64,000 bases of DNA, from NCBI GenBank assembly GCA_015680685.1, contig MNCI01004849.1:325297-389296 (forward strand). Direction: 5' to 3'. How positions within the stretch are numbered: position 1 is the stretch's first letter; each line of letters starts with the position of its first letter. The notes under the pieces were generated by a model. It did not search any database and was not told the DNA's origin. It worked only from the letters and a program-made list of their open reading frames with translations. The stretch comes from Gnetum montanum. Lineage: Eukaryota; Streptophyta; Gnetopsida; Gnetales; Gnetaceae. Below, in pieces: positions 11,984 to 21,803 of the stretch. The translations under genes and the position numbers were made by a program.

Positions 11984-12990
11984 TCATAGGTTATCTCCGT
12001 TCACATTGCCTTTGCCATTTGCCCCCGCTTCACCTACTTGTGCATTGTCCACTCCTATGTTGCCCCTTATCGGCTCTTCATTTCCTCCCTCCACGGTCCT
12101 CACACCTTCATTGAGGGCCTGTATCCCAAAAATAGAGTAGTTAGCTAGGGCAACAAATGCAGTAAATGCTAGCTATAGCACAGCATTAAAGCGACTAACT
12201 TGAGAAGAGCCTATGACAGTCTCAAGAGGTATCTGGTCTAGACTAAGCTTGAGGCGACACCCAATCTCCTCTATCGAAATGTCCATCCAATGCCTGTGAC
12301 TAGGCTTAGCATTCACAGTGGAAAATTTCTCCCTTTCCAAGGTCATCCACTTTAGAGGTTCCCGGGAAAGGGAGGTGGTTTCGGGCTCTCCTGTAGGAAG
12401 GTTCACCCTCAGGTCAGGAGACTCTGTGACCTTCACCTGCTCTTTAAACTTGGCATAGGCCTCAGAAGCGCTAATGGCCTTCACTAACATTTCATATGAG
12501 AACACCTCCACATTAGCATCTTTATACAATCTTCGATGGGTTTCATTTTCTAGCTTGTATGTATATTTGTGATCCCTCTGGGCTTTCCCCCATTCGAAGA
12601 CCTTAGCACTGATGTCTTTCATATCCTAGCACTTCTGGGCTAGCAAGTCCATCTGCTTCTGCTATTTGATTATTTTGTAGGTGGACTCTACATTTTGATC
12701 AACAACAGTCCAAAACTAGGCATAGTCATCCACAGCCCTTTGCAAATCGACAAGGTCAGGATTACGGTTTATGAGGAAATTGATCCTCGACCTGAGGTTC
12801 TCCACCTCGACAACTAGTTCAGCCTCTTACTGATCGATCCTTTGGACCCATTTCCACAGGTATTCATTGGTGCACCTACACTCCCATAGAGACATTTGTA
12901 AGCCTCATCAAACATACGATGAGACACCTCGGTCACATCAGGCAAAAGTACAGGCACCACGCCAACCTCCATAGGTCATGCCAGGTCCCA
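11984..12990 (-). pseudogene. Antisense gene exon 6 (coiled coil, C-terminus)
   Basis: The acceptor is CTTAAG|TGG in phase zero. The N-terminal part (P-M-E-V-G-V-V-P-V-L-L-P-D-V) leads, after a one-base frameshift near 12870, into a heptad-rich region (L-V-V-E-V-E-N-L-R-S-R-I and following). The open piece 12173-12622 comes next. Past a TAG at 12173 the same frame continues through a hydrophobic run (A-F-T-A-F-V-A-L-A-N-Y-S-I-F) and a Gly/Asn-rich tail to TGA at 11984-11986. With one base restored the exon is 336 codons. Confidence 0.6.
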
Positions 12991-13107
12991 CTTAAGCCGA
13001 GAGACTATCCAAAGCGCACAAAGCGCAGTAAACACATTAGCTTAACATAATCAATAAGCTCAAAATTTCAACATGGCAACATAAGGGCAGTTAACACTCC
13101 TACTTAC

Positions 13108-13220
13108 CACATGAGGATCCGCCTGCTGAAGGTGTTTGATCATGTCATCGACAAGTCCCTGAACAAACACAAATTTGTTAGGGACTTTAGCCCATGACTT
13201 TGTATGAGGCGAAGGAAGCC
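13108..13220 (-). pseudogene. Antisense gene exon 5
   Basis: The acceptor is TGTTTCAG|GG and the donor CATGTG|GTAAGT. Two bases complete the codon left by exon 4, and 37 open codons follow, with K-S-W-A-K-V-P-N-K-F-V-F and V-D-D-M-I-K-H-L. The small size, strong donor and matching phase argue for real splicing rather than chance. Confidence 0.65.
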
Positions 13221-13313
13221 CTGAAACATCAGTAGTAGCACCTATTACATGACTAAGCACATCAACAACAGCCAAAATGGACTACGGTAAGACACACGCA
13301 AAGCCTAACTCAC

Positions 13314-13640
13314 CAGCATCTGGCTGCAGTCTTTCTTCTTGATGACGCAAGACAATCATGGTAGGCTCGATAGAAAGCCCGACCAAGTCCATGAAAGCCC
13401 CTAACTCATGTGCTGGTGCCTTTCCTTTTTGGAGGGCAGTGTCTTTCTTATTTTGGGGAGGTACCTCTTCATTAGGAAGAGGCTCCCTAATGATAAGAGT
13501 CCCTACCCTGGAGACAAGAGCTCCATTATTCCTAACCAGGACCCTTTCTTCCAAAGCTGGGGCCCCCGCATCTTTATTTGTCACCCTCATCCTGAGGGCT
13601 GACACTCCCTCATCGCCTTCTTCTTCGTCTTCTTTTTCTT
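13314..13640 (-). pseudogene. Antisense gene exon 4 (acidic)
   Basis: The acceptor is GGGCAG|AA and the donor GATGCTG|GTGAGT. Phase agrees with exons 3 and 5. The exon is fully open and begins with an acidic run E-K-E-D-E-E-E-G-D-E-G, then a charged linker, then L-G-A-F-M-D-L-V-G-L-S-I-E-P. The matching plus-strand frames (13358-13684) are shadows. Confidence 0.65.
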
Positions 13641-13777
13641 CTGCCCACAAAAGGGCATACATACGTCAAATCGAAACAAGTTAACTCAAAATAGATGTCA
13701 CGCTATGACACACTGCCTAACGAAGCATAAAATAGCAGGTAATAGCAAAATAAACTAAATATTATGTAGCACTCACC

Positions 13778-14821
13778 AATGGGGGGTTGCGTTCACCGCA
13801 ACTTGAACCGCAGTCTTCGCCCCTCCTCTTCCTGAAGGCTTTCCCTAGTTGAGGGAGGTCTCTTTCTTCGCAGCTCTACGAGCATGATCTTAGCTATGAG
13901 ACGTTCACCTTGTGTCACATTCCTGATTATGGCAGGGGGCATCTCCCCTATGTTGTCCTGGCTGCAAGTGCCACGAACTTCTAGACCTTTAGTTGTTATA
14001 GATAACGACTCCCGCACCACTTTCAGGGGGTCCTAGGCTTGCATAGTCCTGGGCTTGCATAGTCCTAGGCTTAGGAATCTGGTCACGATCTAGCTTGGAC
14101 CAGACTCCATCCTCCTGAACCACTAAGAACTCCGCAAAGTGCTTTAAACAGCCTATGTAGAAAGCGTAGTGTATGTTAGAGCGGGACTCTGTTGGCTCAC
14201 GGAGTGCCAAAATCTTAGCCTGCAAACCACTACATAGGAATTTGGCCTAGTTGTAATGGGCCCCCTCCTCCATGATTTCCCACATGATCCAAGCCTGCTC
14301 AAGCCCTAGGACCTTCCCCTGGGTGAGCAATTGAGGGAATGCATGAGCACGAAAGACTGGGTATATCCCCATAGCAGGACCTTCCCTGAGTTTGTCCATA
14401 GGGAACCCCTTCCACTCCTTGGTAAGCCTCAACCACTCCTCGATATGTTGCTTCTGAAGGATCAACTCTTACTTGTCCTTCAACATCATGTCGATGCCAT
14501 CAGCAAGGATGCCAAACAAATCTACAAATAGCTGGTCATTGATGTCAATGACCACCCACACACCCTGCACGTACGTACGGAAACAACTCGCCTACCCAGA
14601 GAAGGAGTTGACCAAGGAAAGCATTTTGACAGCAGGGACGCCAAAATTTGTAGCCATGAACAAATCGATAAGCCTAGCCATTCAAATTTTCTTGAGCAAG
14701 GGGTTCGGAGCCCCTCATTCTAACTAGCTCTAGCTCACCGCTACTTCACCATATTTGAAGTAAATGTTTCCCCCTTGCCTTTTGGCAGTTACCAACATCA
14801 CCTCATGAGGCTTCCTCGCTC
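13778..14821 (-). pseudogene. Antisense gene exon 3 (largest conserved domain)
   Basis: The exon is read from an acceptor near 14822 (GCTATAG|G) to the donor ATTG|GTGAGT. Long colinear segments run through single stops: K-P-H-E-V-M-L-V-T-A-K-R, then G-V-P-A-V-K-M-L, W-L-R-L-T-K-E-W-K-G-F and I-H-Y-A-F-Y-I-G-C-L-K-H-F. One frameshift near 14000 moves the frame to V-R-E-S-L-S-I-T-T-K-G. The incoming phase does not match exactly; intron 2 contains the 145 bp N gap, which may hide a small exon. Function unknown. Confidence 0.55.
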
Positions 14822-14875
14822 CTATAGCAATGATCACGAAATGTACTTAGCATAACAAACTACGAAAACACTTGA

Positions 14876-15020
14876 NNNNNNNNNNNNNNNNNNNNNNNNN
14901 NNNNNNNNNNNNNNNNNNNNNNNNNNNNNNNNNNNNNNNNNNNNNNNNNNNNNNNNNNNNNNNNNNNNNNNNNNNNNNNNNNNNNNNNNNNNNNNNNNNN
15001 NNNNNNNNNNNNNNNNNNNN
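14876..15020. other. Assembly gap (145 N)
   Basis: The gap lies inside intron 2 of the antisense gene. Reading frames reported across it are artefacts. Confidence 0.99.
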
Positions 15021-15096
15021 CAAGCACACACTATCAGCACTCAATCAAGTATGGCCAACATTGCACAACCAAGCAAAGTGAAGATGCAAAACTCAC

Positions 15097-15546
15097 CTGC
15101 CAATGCAATGGACGGTCCCCTGTGGGTTCTGAAAGTAGGCCACCATTTGGCACGTAAGATATAGTGTGTTGTATGGGTGATAACACTAGTATTCTAGCAT
15201 ATCCCAAATCCAGGCTAAACACCTCAACCCTATTGAGTGTGGGTTAGATCCTCCTCCTGGCCTGCTTGCGATCGTGTCATTGGAAAGGTATCTCAGGATG
15301 CCCCGATTTGTCCCTGGCAGTATGGCCTCTATTATGCCAAATGCCTCCTCTTTGTCTAAGGAGGACCAAACCATGAGACTAAAATGGTTGAGAAGGAATT
15401 GTAGGAATTCTCACACCCCATCCCTAAACCAAACCGCTCGCTCTCTCACACGTATCGGAGGAGGAGGAACGTTGGCCATAGGTCTACCTACATGACATAG
15501 GACCCCTTCAAGGTCCAAGATGATTAGCCTAGACCTTGGCCCTACC
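15097..15546 (-). pseudogene. Antisense gene exon 2
   Basis: The acceptor is GTGCAG|G and the donor GCAG|GTGAGT. Length 450 nt is one base, 149 codons and two bases, consistent with the incoming phase. Recognisable segments are M-A-N-V-P-P-P-P, W-S-S-L-D-K-E-E-A-F, R-Y-L-S-N-D-T-I-A-S-R-P-G-G and a C-terminal Y-L-T-C-Q-M-V-A-Y-F-Q. Two in-frame stops (one TGA near 15408 and one TAG near 15188) look like decayed codons. I do not recognise the domain. Confidence 0.65.
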
Positions 15547-16068
15547 CTGCACAATGCAACTAGCAAATATTAACATCAAATTTAAATGCAATACATGCGC
15601 AACATAGTAGCACCTAGCAGAACACGAATGTAGCGTAACATAACCCTTTGTTCACCATAGCGTAGCAAAGATGCGAAAGCCTAGCATAGCAAGAACATGC
15701 AAGTAGCCTAGCATAGCAACAAAATAACTAACAACATGCTCAAACAAAAACATGCACCGCGGTGCTACGTCAAACATAACCAAACCCTCCCGAGGATTTT
15801 ACATCACGACATGCCAAGGTCAAGCAACTTAAAGGGTCCCAGCCCCGCAGTCGCGACAACCACGGTGGTGGCAATGGCCTTGCATGCAGTCACAATGAAA
15901 CCCTTGCACAATAGCCACGACAAAAAGAAAAGGAGGTCGTGGCAACACAAAAGCTAAAAAAACATGGTCATAGAAAATACAAATAGAAAAACAAATGAGA
16001 CCCAAAACTATGGCAGAAAGCGGCAAAAGGTGCAAGGAGAAAAGGATAGAGGAGACATGAAATCTCAC

Positions 16069-16178
16069 TGAGTCAACGGTGTGCTCTCCCGCACTGGAAC
16101 GCATACTTCTGGTTCATGTCTGAGGGTCTTCTTTACCTCCCTGACCTTCATGAGCACCAACTGAGTTCTAGGAGCCAT
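16069..16178 (-). pseudogene. Antisense gene exon 1 (start codon)
   Basis: ATG at 16178-16176 opens M-A-P-R-T-Q-L-V-L-M-K-V-R, a basic, helix-prone N-terminus. The exon ends ACTCA|GTGAGA, two bases into a codon. The first base of exon 2 completes it as CAG, and translation continues in the frame that carries A-N-V-P-P-P-P, which supports both the junction and the start. A longer overlapping frame (15829-16104) is intronic shadow. Confidence 0.6.
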
Positions 16179-16327
16179 GTCCCTAATTGCAGATTTACGA
16201 CCTTCACCTTAGAAATTCGCCTCGCTAACCAATAACACAATTGCTCCGTGCTCCAAAATCACCAAGTGCTCTGATGAGGATTCTACACTTTTACAGTGAA
16301 AATGTTGAAATTACCAAGGTTCAATCC

Positions 16328-16336
16328 CTATTTATG
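16328..16336 (-). promoter_or_regulatory. TATA-like box upstream of the antisense gene
   Basis: On the minus strand CCATAAATAGGG lies about 150 bases before the ATG at 16178, leaving space for a start site near 16300 and a 5' UTR of ~120 bases. A (CT)n run at 16363-16382, GA-rich on the gene's strand, lies just further upstream, as is common in plant promoters. No expression evidence is available. Confidence 0.4.
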
Positions 16337-16362
16337 GCAGTAGTGGCAAAATGAGGAAACTT

Positions 16363-16382
16363 TCTCTCTCTCTCTCTCTCTC
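16363..16382. repeat. (CT)n microsatellite
   Basis: Ten uninterrupted CT dinucleotides immediately upstream of the putative antisense promoter. Confidence 0.9.
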
Positions 16383-17054
16383 CGATTAATGTGGAGCACG
16401 GCATGCAGCGTAGCATGCTTGCCACAACATCACGACACTATTAGCATTTAAACCTTGGCACGCTTCAGGCCAATTACTCGCCTTCCCAAAAACTAATATA
16501 ATAATTTTTTTTTCAATTAAAGGTCCAAAAAGACCTTAAACTAACAAACCTAGCATGATCACGCTCCTTAGAACCCAAAAACAATAATTTCGACTCATAA
16601 CGATCGCAATCCGCAATGATGTCAAGCTCGCTAAGTCCTTACATTAGTAGTTACCTCGTACGCCTCAACATAGGTGGTATCATATTTTCTAGTAGTTTCA
16701 TGTCTTCATTTCTGCATTGGTAGTTCAATACCCTTTGTACTCGTAGTTTCATTCTTTTTATTATTTTGCATATCAAGATCTTGCATGTCACAATATGGTA
16801 GTCTGAAATGACAATAAACTAATAGTTTGGCATTCACATATCAACGGTTACACAACTTCGCACTTCACATCAATTATTTACATATCTTTAACAATCCTAG
16901 ACTCTTATTCCTTGGTGGTCCACCATGACCTTAAACTAGCAAACTCTCAATCTGTACATCGCCTTACTTAGCAAGTCGCATCCCGGTGTTGCTTTGCAGA
17001 TTTACGTTTCACATAATCTCTAATGACCCTTACCCATTCATCTTATGATGGCAG

Positions 17055-20000
17055 GTCAAGAAAGAGATGGAAACCCATCGTGCCCTTTCCACACCTCTAA
17101 TGTTAGTAGGCCCGCAAGGCAAGCTCGCAAGATACCCCAACATGATTGACTAGGGGTCGATTACGATTAACACTATAGCAACCTTAGAAGCATCCCCAGA
17201 TTGGCCTAGACACCTGGTCCTTGTCCTAGATTTAGAGGCCGGGGATGTAACTGAGGATCCTCTTGTTGAGATACCCGTAACCACGTCAAGAAAGGAGGTG
17301 AAGACATTAAGACTTGGCTCCCTCCTAGACACACAAATACGCGAGGGCATAGTTAAAACTTTGCAAGATCACATCAATGTCTTCACATGGTCGTACGGTG
17401 ACATGCCGGGTCTGGATCCATGGCTGATTTAGCATAACATCATCCTAGACCCACACGTAAGGGCAGTCAAGCAAAATGCACGTAAGATTAAGCTAGAAAT
17501 CGCACTAGCTATTAGGGACAAAATCACTAAGTTATATCGAGCAGGTTTCATCCGTGTGGTTGACTATTCGAAGTGGGTGTCCAACATCGTTGTGGTTTTG
17601 AAGAAAACAGGAGGGATACGAATCTGTATAGACTTTTGAGACTTGAACAAGGCAATGATCAAAGACAACTTTCCACTCCCAAGCATCGATCAACTCATCG
17701 ACACCACAGCTGGTCATGCTTTGCTATCCTTCATGGATGGTTTCTTCGGATACAACCAAATCCGCATCAACCCAAAGCACCAGCTGTCGACAATCTTCAT
17801 GACTCCATGGGGAACCTTCTTCTATACCATGATGCCTTTCGGCCTCAAGAATGCTGGAGCAACCTACCAACGAGCCATGACCTACATTTTCAACAACTAC
17901 ATCCTAGAAACGTTAAACAATTACGTGGATGATATAGCGGTTAAGTCCAAAGAGGCGGCCCACCACCCACGCGATCTAGAGTTAGTTCTCAAGTGCTGCC
18001 AAAGGCACGATTTACATCTTAATCCTAAGAAGTGTGTCTTCGGGGTCAAAATCGGATGCATGTTAGGGTTTGTAGTATCAAAGGCTAGAATACGGGTGGA
18101 CCCAGACAAAGTCAAGGCCATCATCAATCTAGACCCCTCTACAAATATTAAAGAGTTACATGGTTTACAAGGTAGAGTGCAATTCATTTGAAGGATTATA
18201 GCAAGGTTGACCAACAAGTTACACCCCATGCAACATCTTCTAAAGAAGGGGGTTGACTTCGAGTGGACAGCCCAATGCCAACAAGCCTTCGACGACCTAA
18301 AGAAGGAGCTCTTGCACCTCCCAACAGTACACCTACCACAAAGGGACAAGCCTTTCTTCATATACCTTGCCACCTCCGACACATCCATAGCCGCATTGCT
18401 ATGTTAGAAGCGGGACGACGGTTCTGAGATACCGGTGTATTACCTGAGCCATGCACTGATAGCATATGAGGAAAAATACAACGAGGTGGAGAGGAATTGC
18501 CTAGCCTTAGTGTTCGCACTAAAAAAGTGGTGGCACTACCTATTCCGCAGCACAACCAACATCATTTGCAAAAGTAACATACTCTGGGCTATCACTGGCA
18601 ACCTATACGAAAGTAGCAAAATAGCCTGATGGAAAGCAATAACTGTGGAATTCAACCTACATTATTTAAGTCAATCATCGACAAAGGAACAAGCCATAGC
18701 AACCCAACTGGCAGCCTCACCAGTCGACAACCAGGCAACCGTAGATCCTAAGTTCCTGGACGAATATGTTAGCAATGTTGCCATCATCCCGTCGCATTTC
18801 GAGGTAACCTTACATTTCAACGATGCCTCAACCATGCGAGGAGGTAGCACCGCTGCCACGATCACATTCCCCTCTAGGGAAATGTACCCATCCGCTTATC
18901 GTTTTGCATTCCCTTGCACCAACAACGTGGCAGAGTACGAGGGGCTACTCAAAGGCCTCTTAACTACCCACGCGCTACATGTGCAACACCTGGCAATCTA
19001 GAGAGATTTACAACTAGTCGTGAATCAAATTACCGAAGTCTATGCCTGCAAGGCTACGCACCTGCAACCCTACTATGACCTAGCAAAAACCTTACTGAAG
19101 CAATTCGTGACCACTGATGTGCAACACATGCCACGCAACTAGAACAACATAGCAGATGCCTTAGCTAACCTTACATTAAACATCCCATCGCATTCCTTGG
19201 AAAACTTGCCAACTACAATCATAGAATGTATGGAGCCTATCACTCAGATAGAACACGTGGCCTCTGTCAATGTTGCAGACACCCTGGAGTGGTACGATAA
19301 CATTAAAGCTTATTTACAACATGGTGAATCCCCAGGTGGATTGACATCGGCTCAAAGAGATGCAATCCACAAACATGCTTGGCAATACGTGCTTATGGGA
19401 AATGACACCCTATGTCGATGATCCTACGATGGGATATTGCTGGCATGCGTGGGTGGTAAGCAAGCATAAATGTTAGTTAATGAGGTTCACGAAGGGTTGT
19501 GTGGTGGATACATAGCAACCAGGGCTATGGCTATGAAAATCATACACCTAGGGTACTATTAGCCCTACATGGAGCGTGATTGCCTGTCGAAGGTCAAGAG
19601 ATGTGACACATGCCAGAGATACGCAAATCTCATACACATAGCACCTACAAACCTGCAACCAACACATATTACGTGGCCCTTCCAACGATGGGGACTAGAC
19701 ATCATAGGGCCTATCACGCCTAAGTCCTCCGCAGGGCATAGCTTCATTATCACTACCACAAAGTATTTTACTAAGTGGTTGGAAGCTATTCCCCTGACGA
19801 AAACGACGTCTCAGCAAATCTGCCATTTCATCCTTGATAACATCGTAACTAGGTTTGGGCTTCCAATGACTATTGTGACTGACAATGGACCACAGTTCAG
19901 CAGTATGGAAACCTGAACCTTCTGTAGCAACCTAGGCATTAAACAATCATTTTCTTCCCCTTATTATCCATAGGCGAATGGGCAGGCGGAGGCTACAAAT

Positions 20001-20531
20001 AAGTCCATCATCAACTTGCTGAAGCATATGCTTAGCAATAGCAAGAGGCGGTGGCACGAGCAAATACTCTACATCTTCTAGGCCTATAGAACGACTTGTA
20101 GAACTGTGACGAGTAAGACCCCTTACAGTCTTATTTATGGATCTGAAGCTGTATTGCCTCTTGAGTTGTAGGTACCCTCACTTCGGATGATCCTGTCCGA
20201 TGCTGTAAGTGAAGCCCAAAATAACGAATCATGGACCATTGATCTCGACTCGGTAAAGGAGCAACGTGTGCAAACACTGAGACGAATCGAGCATTACCAG
20301 AACAAACAACAGCAGAAGCACCGTGTAGACCCACATCGGTGGCCAGTGCAAAAGGGAGACCTCGTCCTCAAGGCTGTCCGTGAGCACGTAAGTAAGTTCT
20401 CAGCCAACTAGGAAGGTCCTTACGTGGTCGCTAAAGCCTTTGGGAATGGAGCCTTCAAGCTGGCAGACATGGACGGCAACGAGTTCACCAACCCGGTGAA
20501 CCATACATACCTCAAGCCATACTACGTCTGA
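17055..20531 (+). pseudogene. RT-RNaseH-second RNaseH-integrase polyprotein of the younger element
   Basis: In order: RT (about 17490-18190) with V-S-N-I-V-V-V, a P-F-G-L-K-N-A-G-A-T-Y-Q-R motif and YVDD at 17922-17933; RNase H (about 18350-18660); a second RNase H-like domain (about 18790-19110) with N-N-V-A-E-Y-E-G-L; and integrase (about 19480-20530). Integrase catalytic residues are D at 19698, D at 19881 and E at 19989. It ends Y-L-K-P-Y-Y-V-TGA at 20531. The extra RNase H marks the Tat lineage. At least ten stops, mostly TAG and TGA, make it inactive. Confidence 0.85.
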
Positions 20532-21790
20532 AGTGCAACGGCAACAACAAGCATCGTCCGCTACGACAATAAACTGGCAATCACACCAGGCAGTGTCTGT
20601 AATGATGATAAACTAGCAGCACCAAGCACCGCCTGCCACGACGTAAAACTGGCACTATTAGTCCACTATGACTATAAACTGGCATTGCACGTCTGCTACG
20701 ATATAAAACTAGCATGTACGGTATGTTGGGACCTTAAACTAGCACAGCGGTCTGCTGGGACCTTAAACCAGCACACGGTCTACCAAGACCTTAAACTGGG
20801 TTTGCATAACACCCTTAACATGCACCACCACCAGATACATGTCGAACGAAGGAGCGTGAAACCGGCGCATGGGTGGGACGTCGCAGCTCCAAGACGTAAT
20901 TCTCAACGTAAGAAGAACACAGTCCAAGGCATATGCATCGCCATCCTTGGTGTCATGCTAACCCTTCGAAGACATCGTATGATGTCATACAGGCCATTCG
21001 AACCTACCGTCGCCATGGCCCACCGCCCTGACGGTAGTTCCTGGGCTCAATCCTGCTTCTGAGGTGCTGACAGTATTGTGGCCTAGCCACAATATTATTG
21101 CTCTTCAACTCCCCGCCAAGGTTTTAGCTCACGCAATGTTCAGCTATGTGGTAGCTGATCTCATAGCTGAACTAAGCATGCATTCCTTTGGTAGGGATTC
21201 TAGTGCATCCGCACCCCCGGTGCCTTGGGGACCAGCTCCCCCACGACCAGTGCTACCAAGACCACTACTGGCCTCCCTGCTTTGGGCATCTCACACCAAC
21301 AATAGTGCCCAAGAGTAATAGCAATGCCAGCAGCCAACAGGACCTCGTCCCCACAAACGCATCCCGCTACAATAGCAAAGGCTACAGCGTCACGAAGTGA
21401 GTGCCTCGACTAACATGGTTGCTTGAGAGTGCAAACTCTGGCACGCACATAACACAGCTCGCCATGCAGAAGGCTATAGTAGCCAAGTTAGAACCCTCCA
21501 TGGATGTAACGCAACTCATCCTGCAGAGGGGACACCTGCCTATAGGAGGTTGAAGAATAGTGCCAGCCAAAGATGAAAACACAAACGAGCCCCTCAAAGC
21601 ACTCCGATGAGGGACTCGACTAAACATCATCTTTGCTCTCTGCCTTAACCTTCGCAAAACCAATGCAACACTCTCAAGCACAGCCAAGCGACATCCCAAC
21701 ACTCACCAAGCGACAACTTTAGCATTTCACCTGCTGCGGTGTTTCGTATTCTTTGTTGATGTCCATCGAGCCTGTTCTCCAATCGTCGAC
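20532..21790 (+). other. 3' non-coding region of the younger element
   Basis: The region between integrase and the polypurine tract. Its first 280 bases are the short tandem repeat listed separately. Open frames at 20685-21062, 21064-21318 and (minus strand) 21382-21702 show no domain I recognise, and I do not call them genes. Confidence 0.6.
20558..20808 (+). repeat. Minisatellite with TAAACTRGCA core
   Basis: Seven to eight imperfect units of about 30-50 bases, each with a YTACGAYNATAAACTGGCA-like or GGGACCTTAAACTAGCA core. Related cores also occur at 11790-11822, 16535-16555 and 16925-16945, in the spacer flanks of the antisense gene. Confidence 0.65.
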
Positions 21791-21803
21791 AAAGAGGGGC
21801 CAA
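21789..21803 (+). other. Polypurine tract
   Basis: ACAAAGAGGGGCCAA lies immediately before the TG that opens the 3' LTR at 21804. This is the expected primer for plus-strand DNA synthesis of the element. Confidence 0.75.

Larger units (their letters stand above)
11984..16178 (-). pseudogene. Antisense six-exon gene of unknown function inside the retrotransposon
   Basis: Six exons are supported by splice sites and phase: 16069-16178 (ATG at 16178), 15097-15546, about 13778-14821, 13314-13640, 13108-13220 and 11984-12990 (TGA at 11986). Donors are GTGAGA, GTGAGT, GTGAGT, GTGAGT and GTAAGT. The exons sum to about 3,050 nt, or roughly 1,015 codons. Visible parts are a short basic N-terminus, a Pro-rich A-N-V-P-P-P-P motif, a large exon-3 domain with W-L-R-L-T-K-E-W-K and F-Y-I-G-C-L-K-H-F, an acidic run (exon 4), a coiled-coil-like region (exon 6) and a hydrophobic stretch followed by a polar tail. 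About a dozen stops and two frameshifts show decay. Antisense ORFs are known in Tat elements, but I cannot match this protein to any family. Confidence 0.7.
11648..17061 (+). other. Protease-RT spacer: putative sense-strand intron or nested insertion
   Basis: Both ends carry AGGTCAAGA (11648-11656 and 17053-17061). Removing 11650-17054 joins AAG to GTC AAG AAA GAG and leaves protease and RT in one frame. The YVDD codons at 17922 are in phase with GTC at 17055. The left end can be read as a weak donor (AAAG|GTCAAG) and the right as an acceptor (GATGGCAG|G), as in the PR-RT intron known from Ogre elements. The same 9 bases could instead be a target duplication, but I found no matching inverted termini. 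The spacer contains the antisense gene below. Confidence 0.55.

Noticed and set aside
13358-13684. 108-codon plus-strand frame
   Set aside because: It is the shadow of antisense exon 4; composition is serine/phenylalanine-rich without any motif.
15829-16104. 91-codon minus-strand hydrophobic frame
   Set aside because: It runs across the donor of antisense exon 1 and through intron 1 in another frame; the spliced model explains the region better.
11640-17070. Mutator-like element carrying the antisense gene
   Set aside because: The 9-base direct repeat fits a Mutator target duplication, but the ends just inside show no convincing inverted repeat and no transposase is present. Kept only as an alternative.
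20685-21702. Open frames in the element's 3' region as an extra gene
   Set aside because: They are short, in unrelated frames, share no motif with known proteins and overlap the minisatellite.
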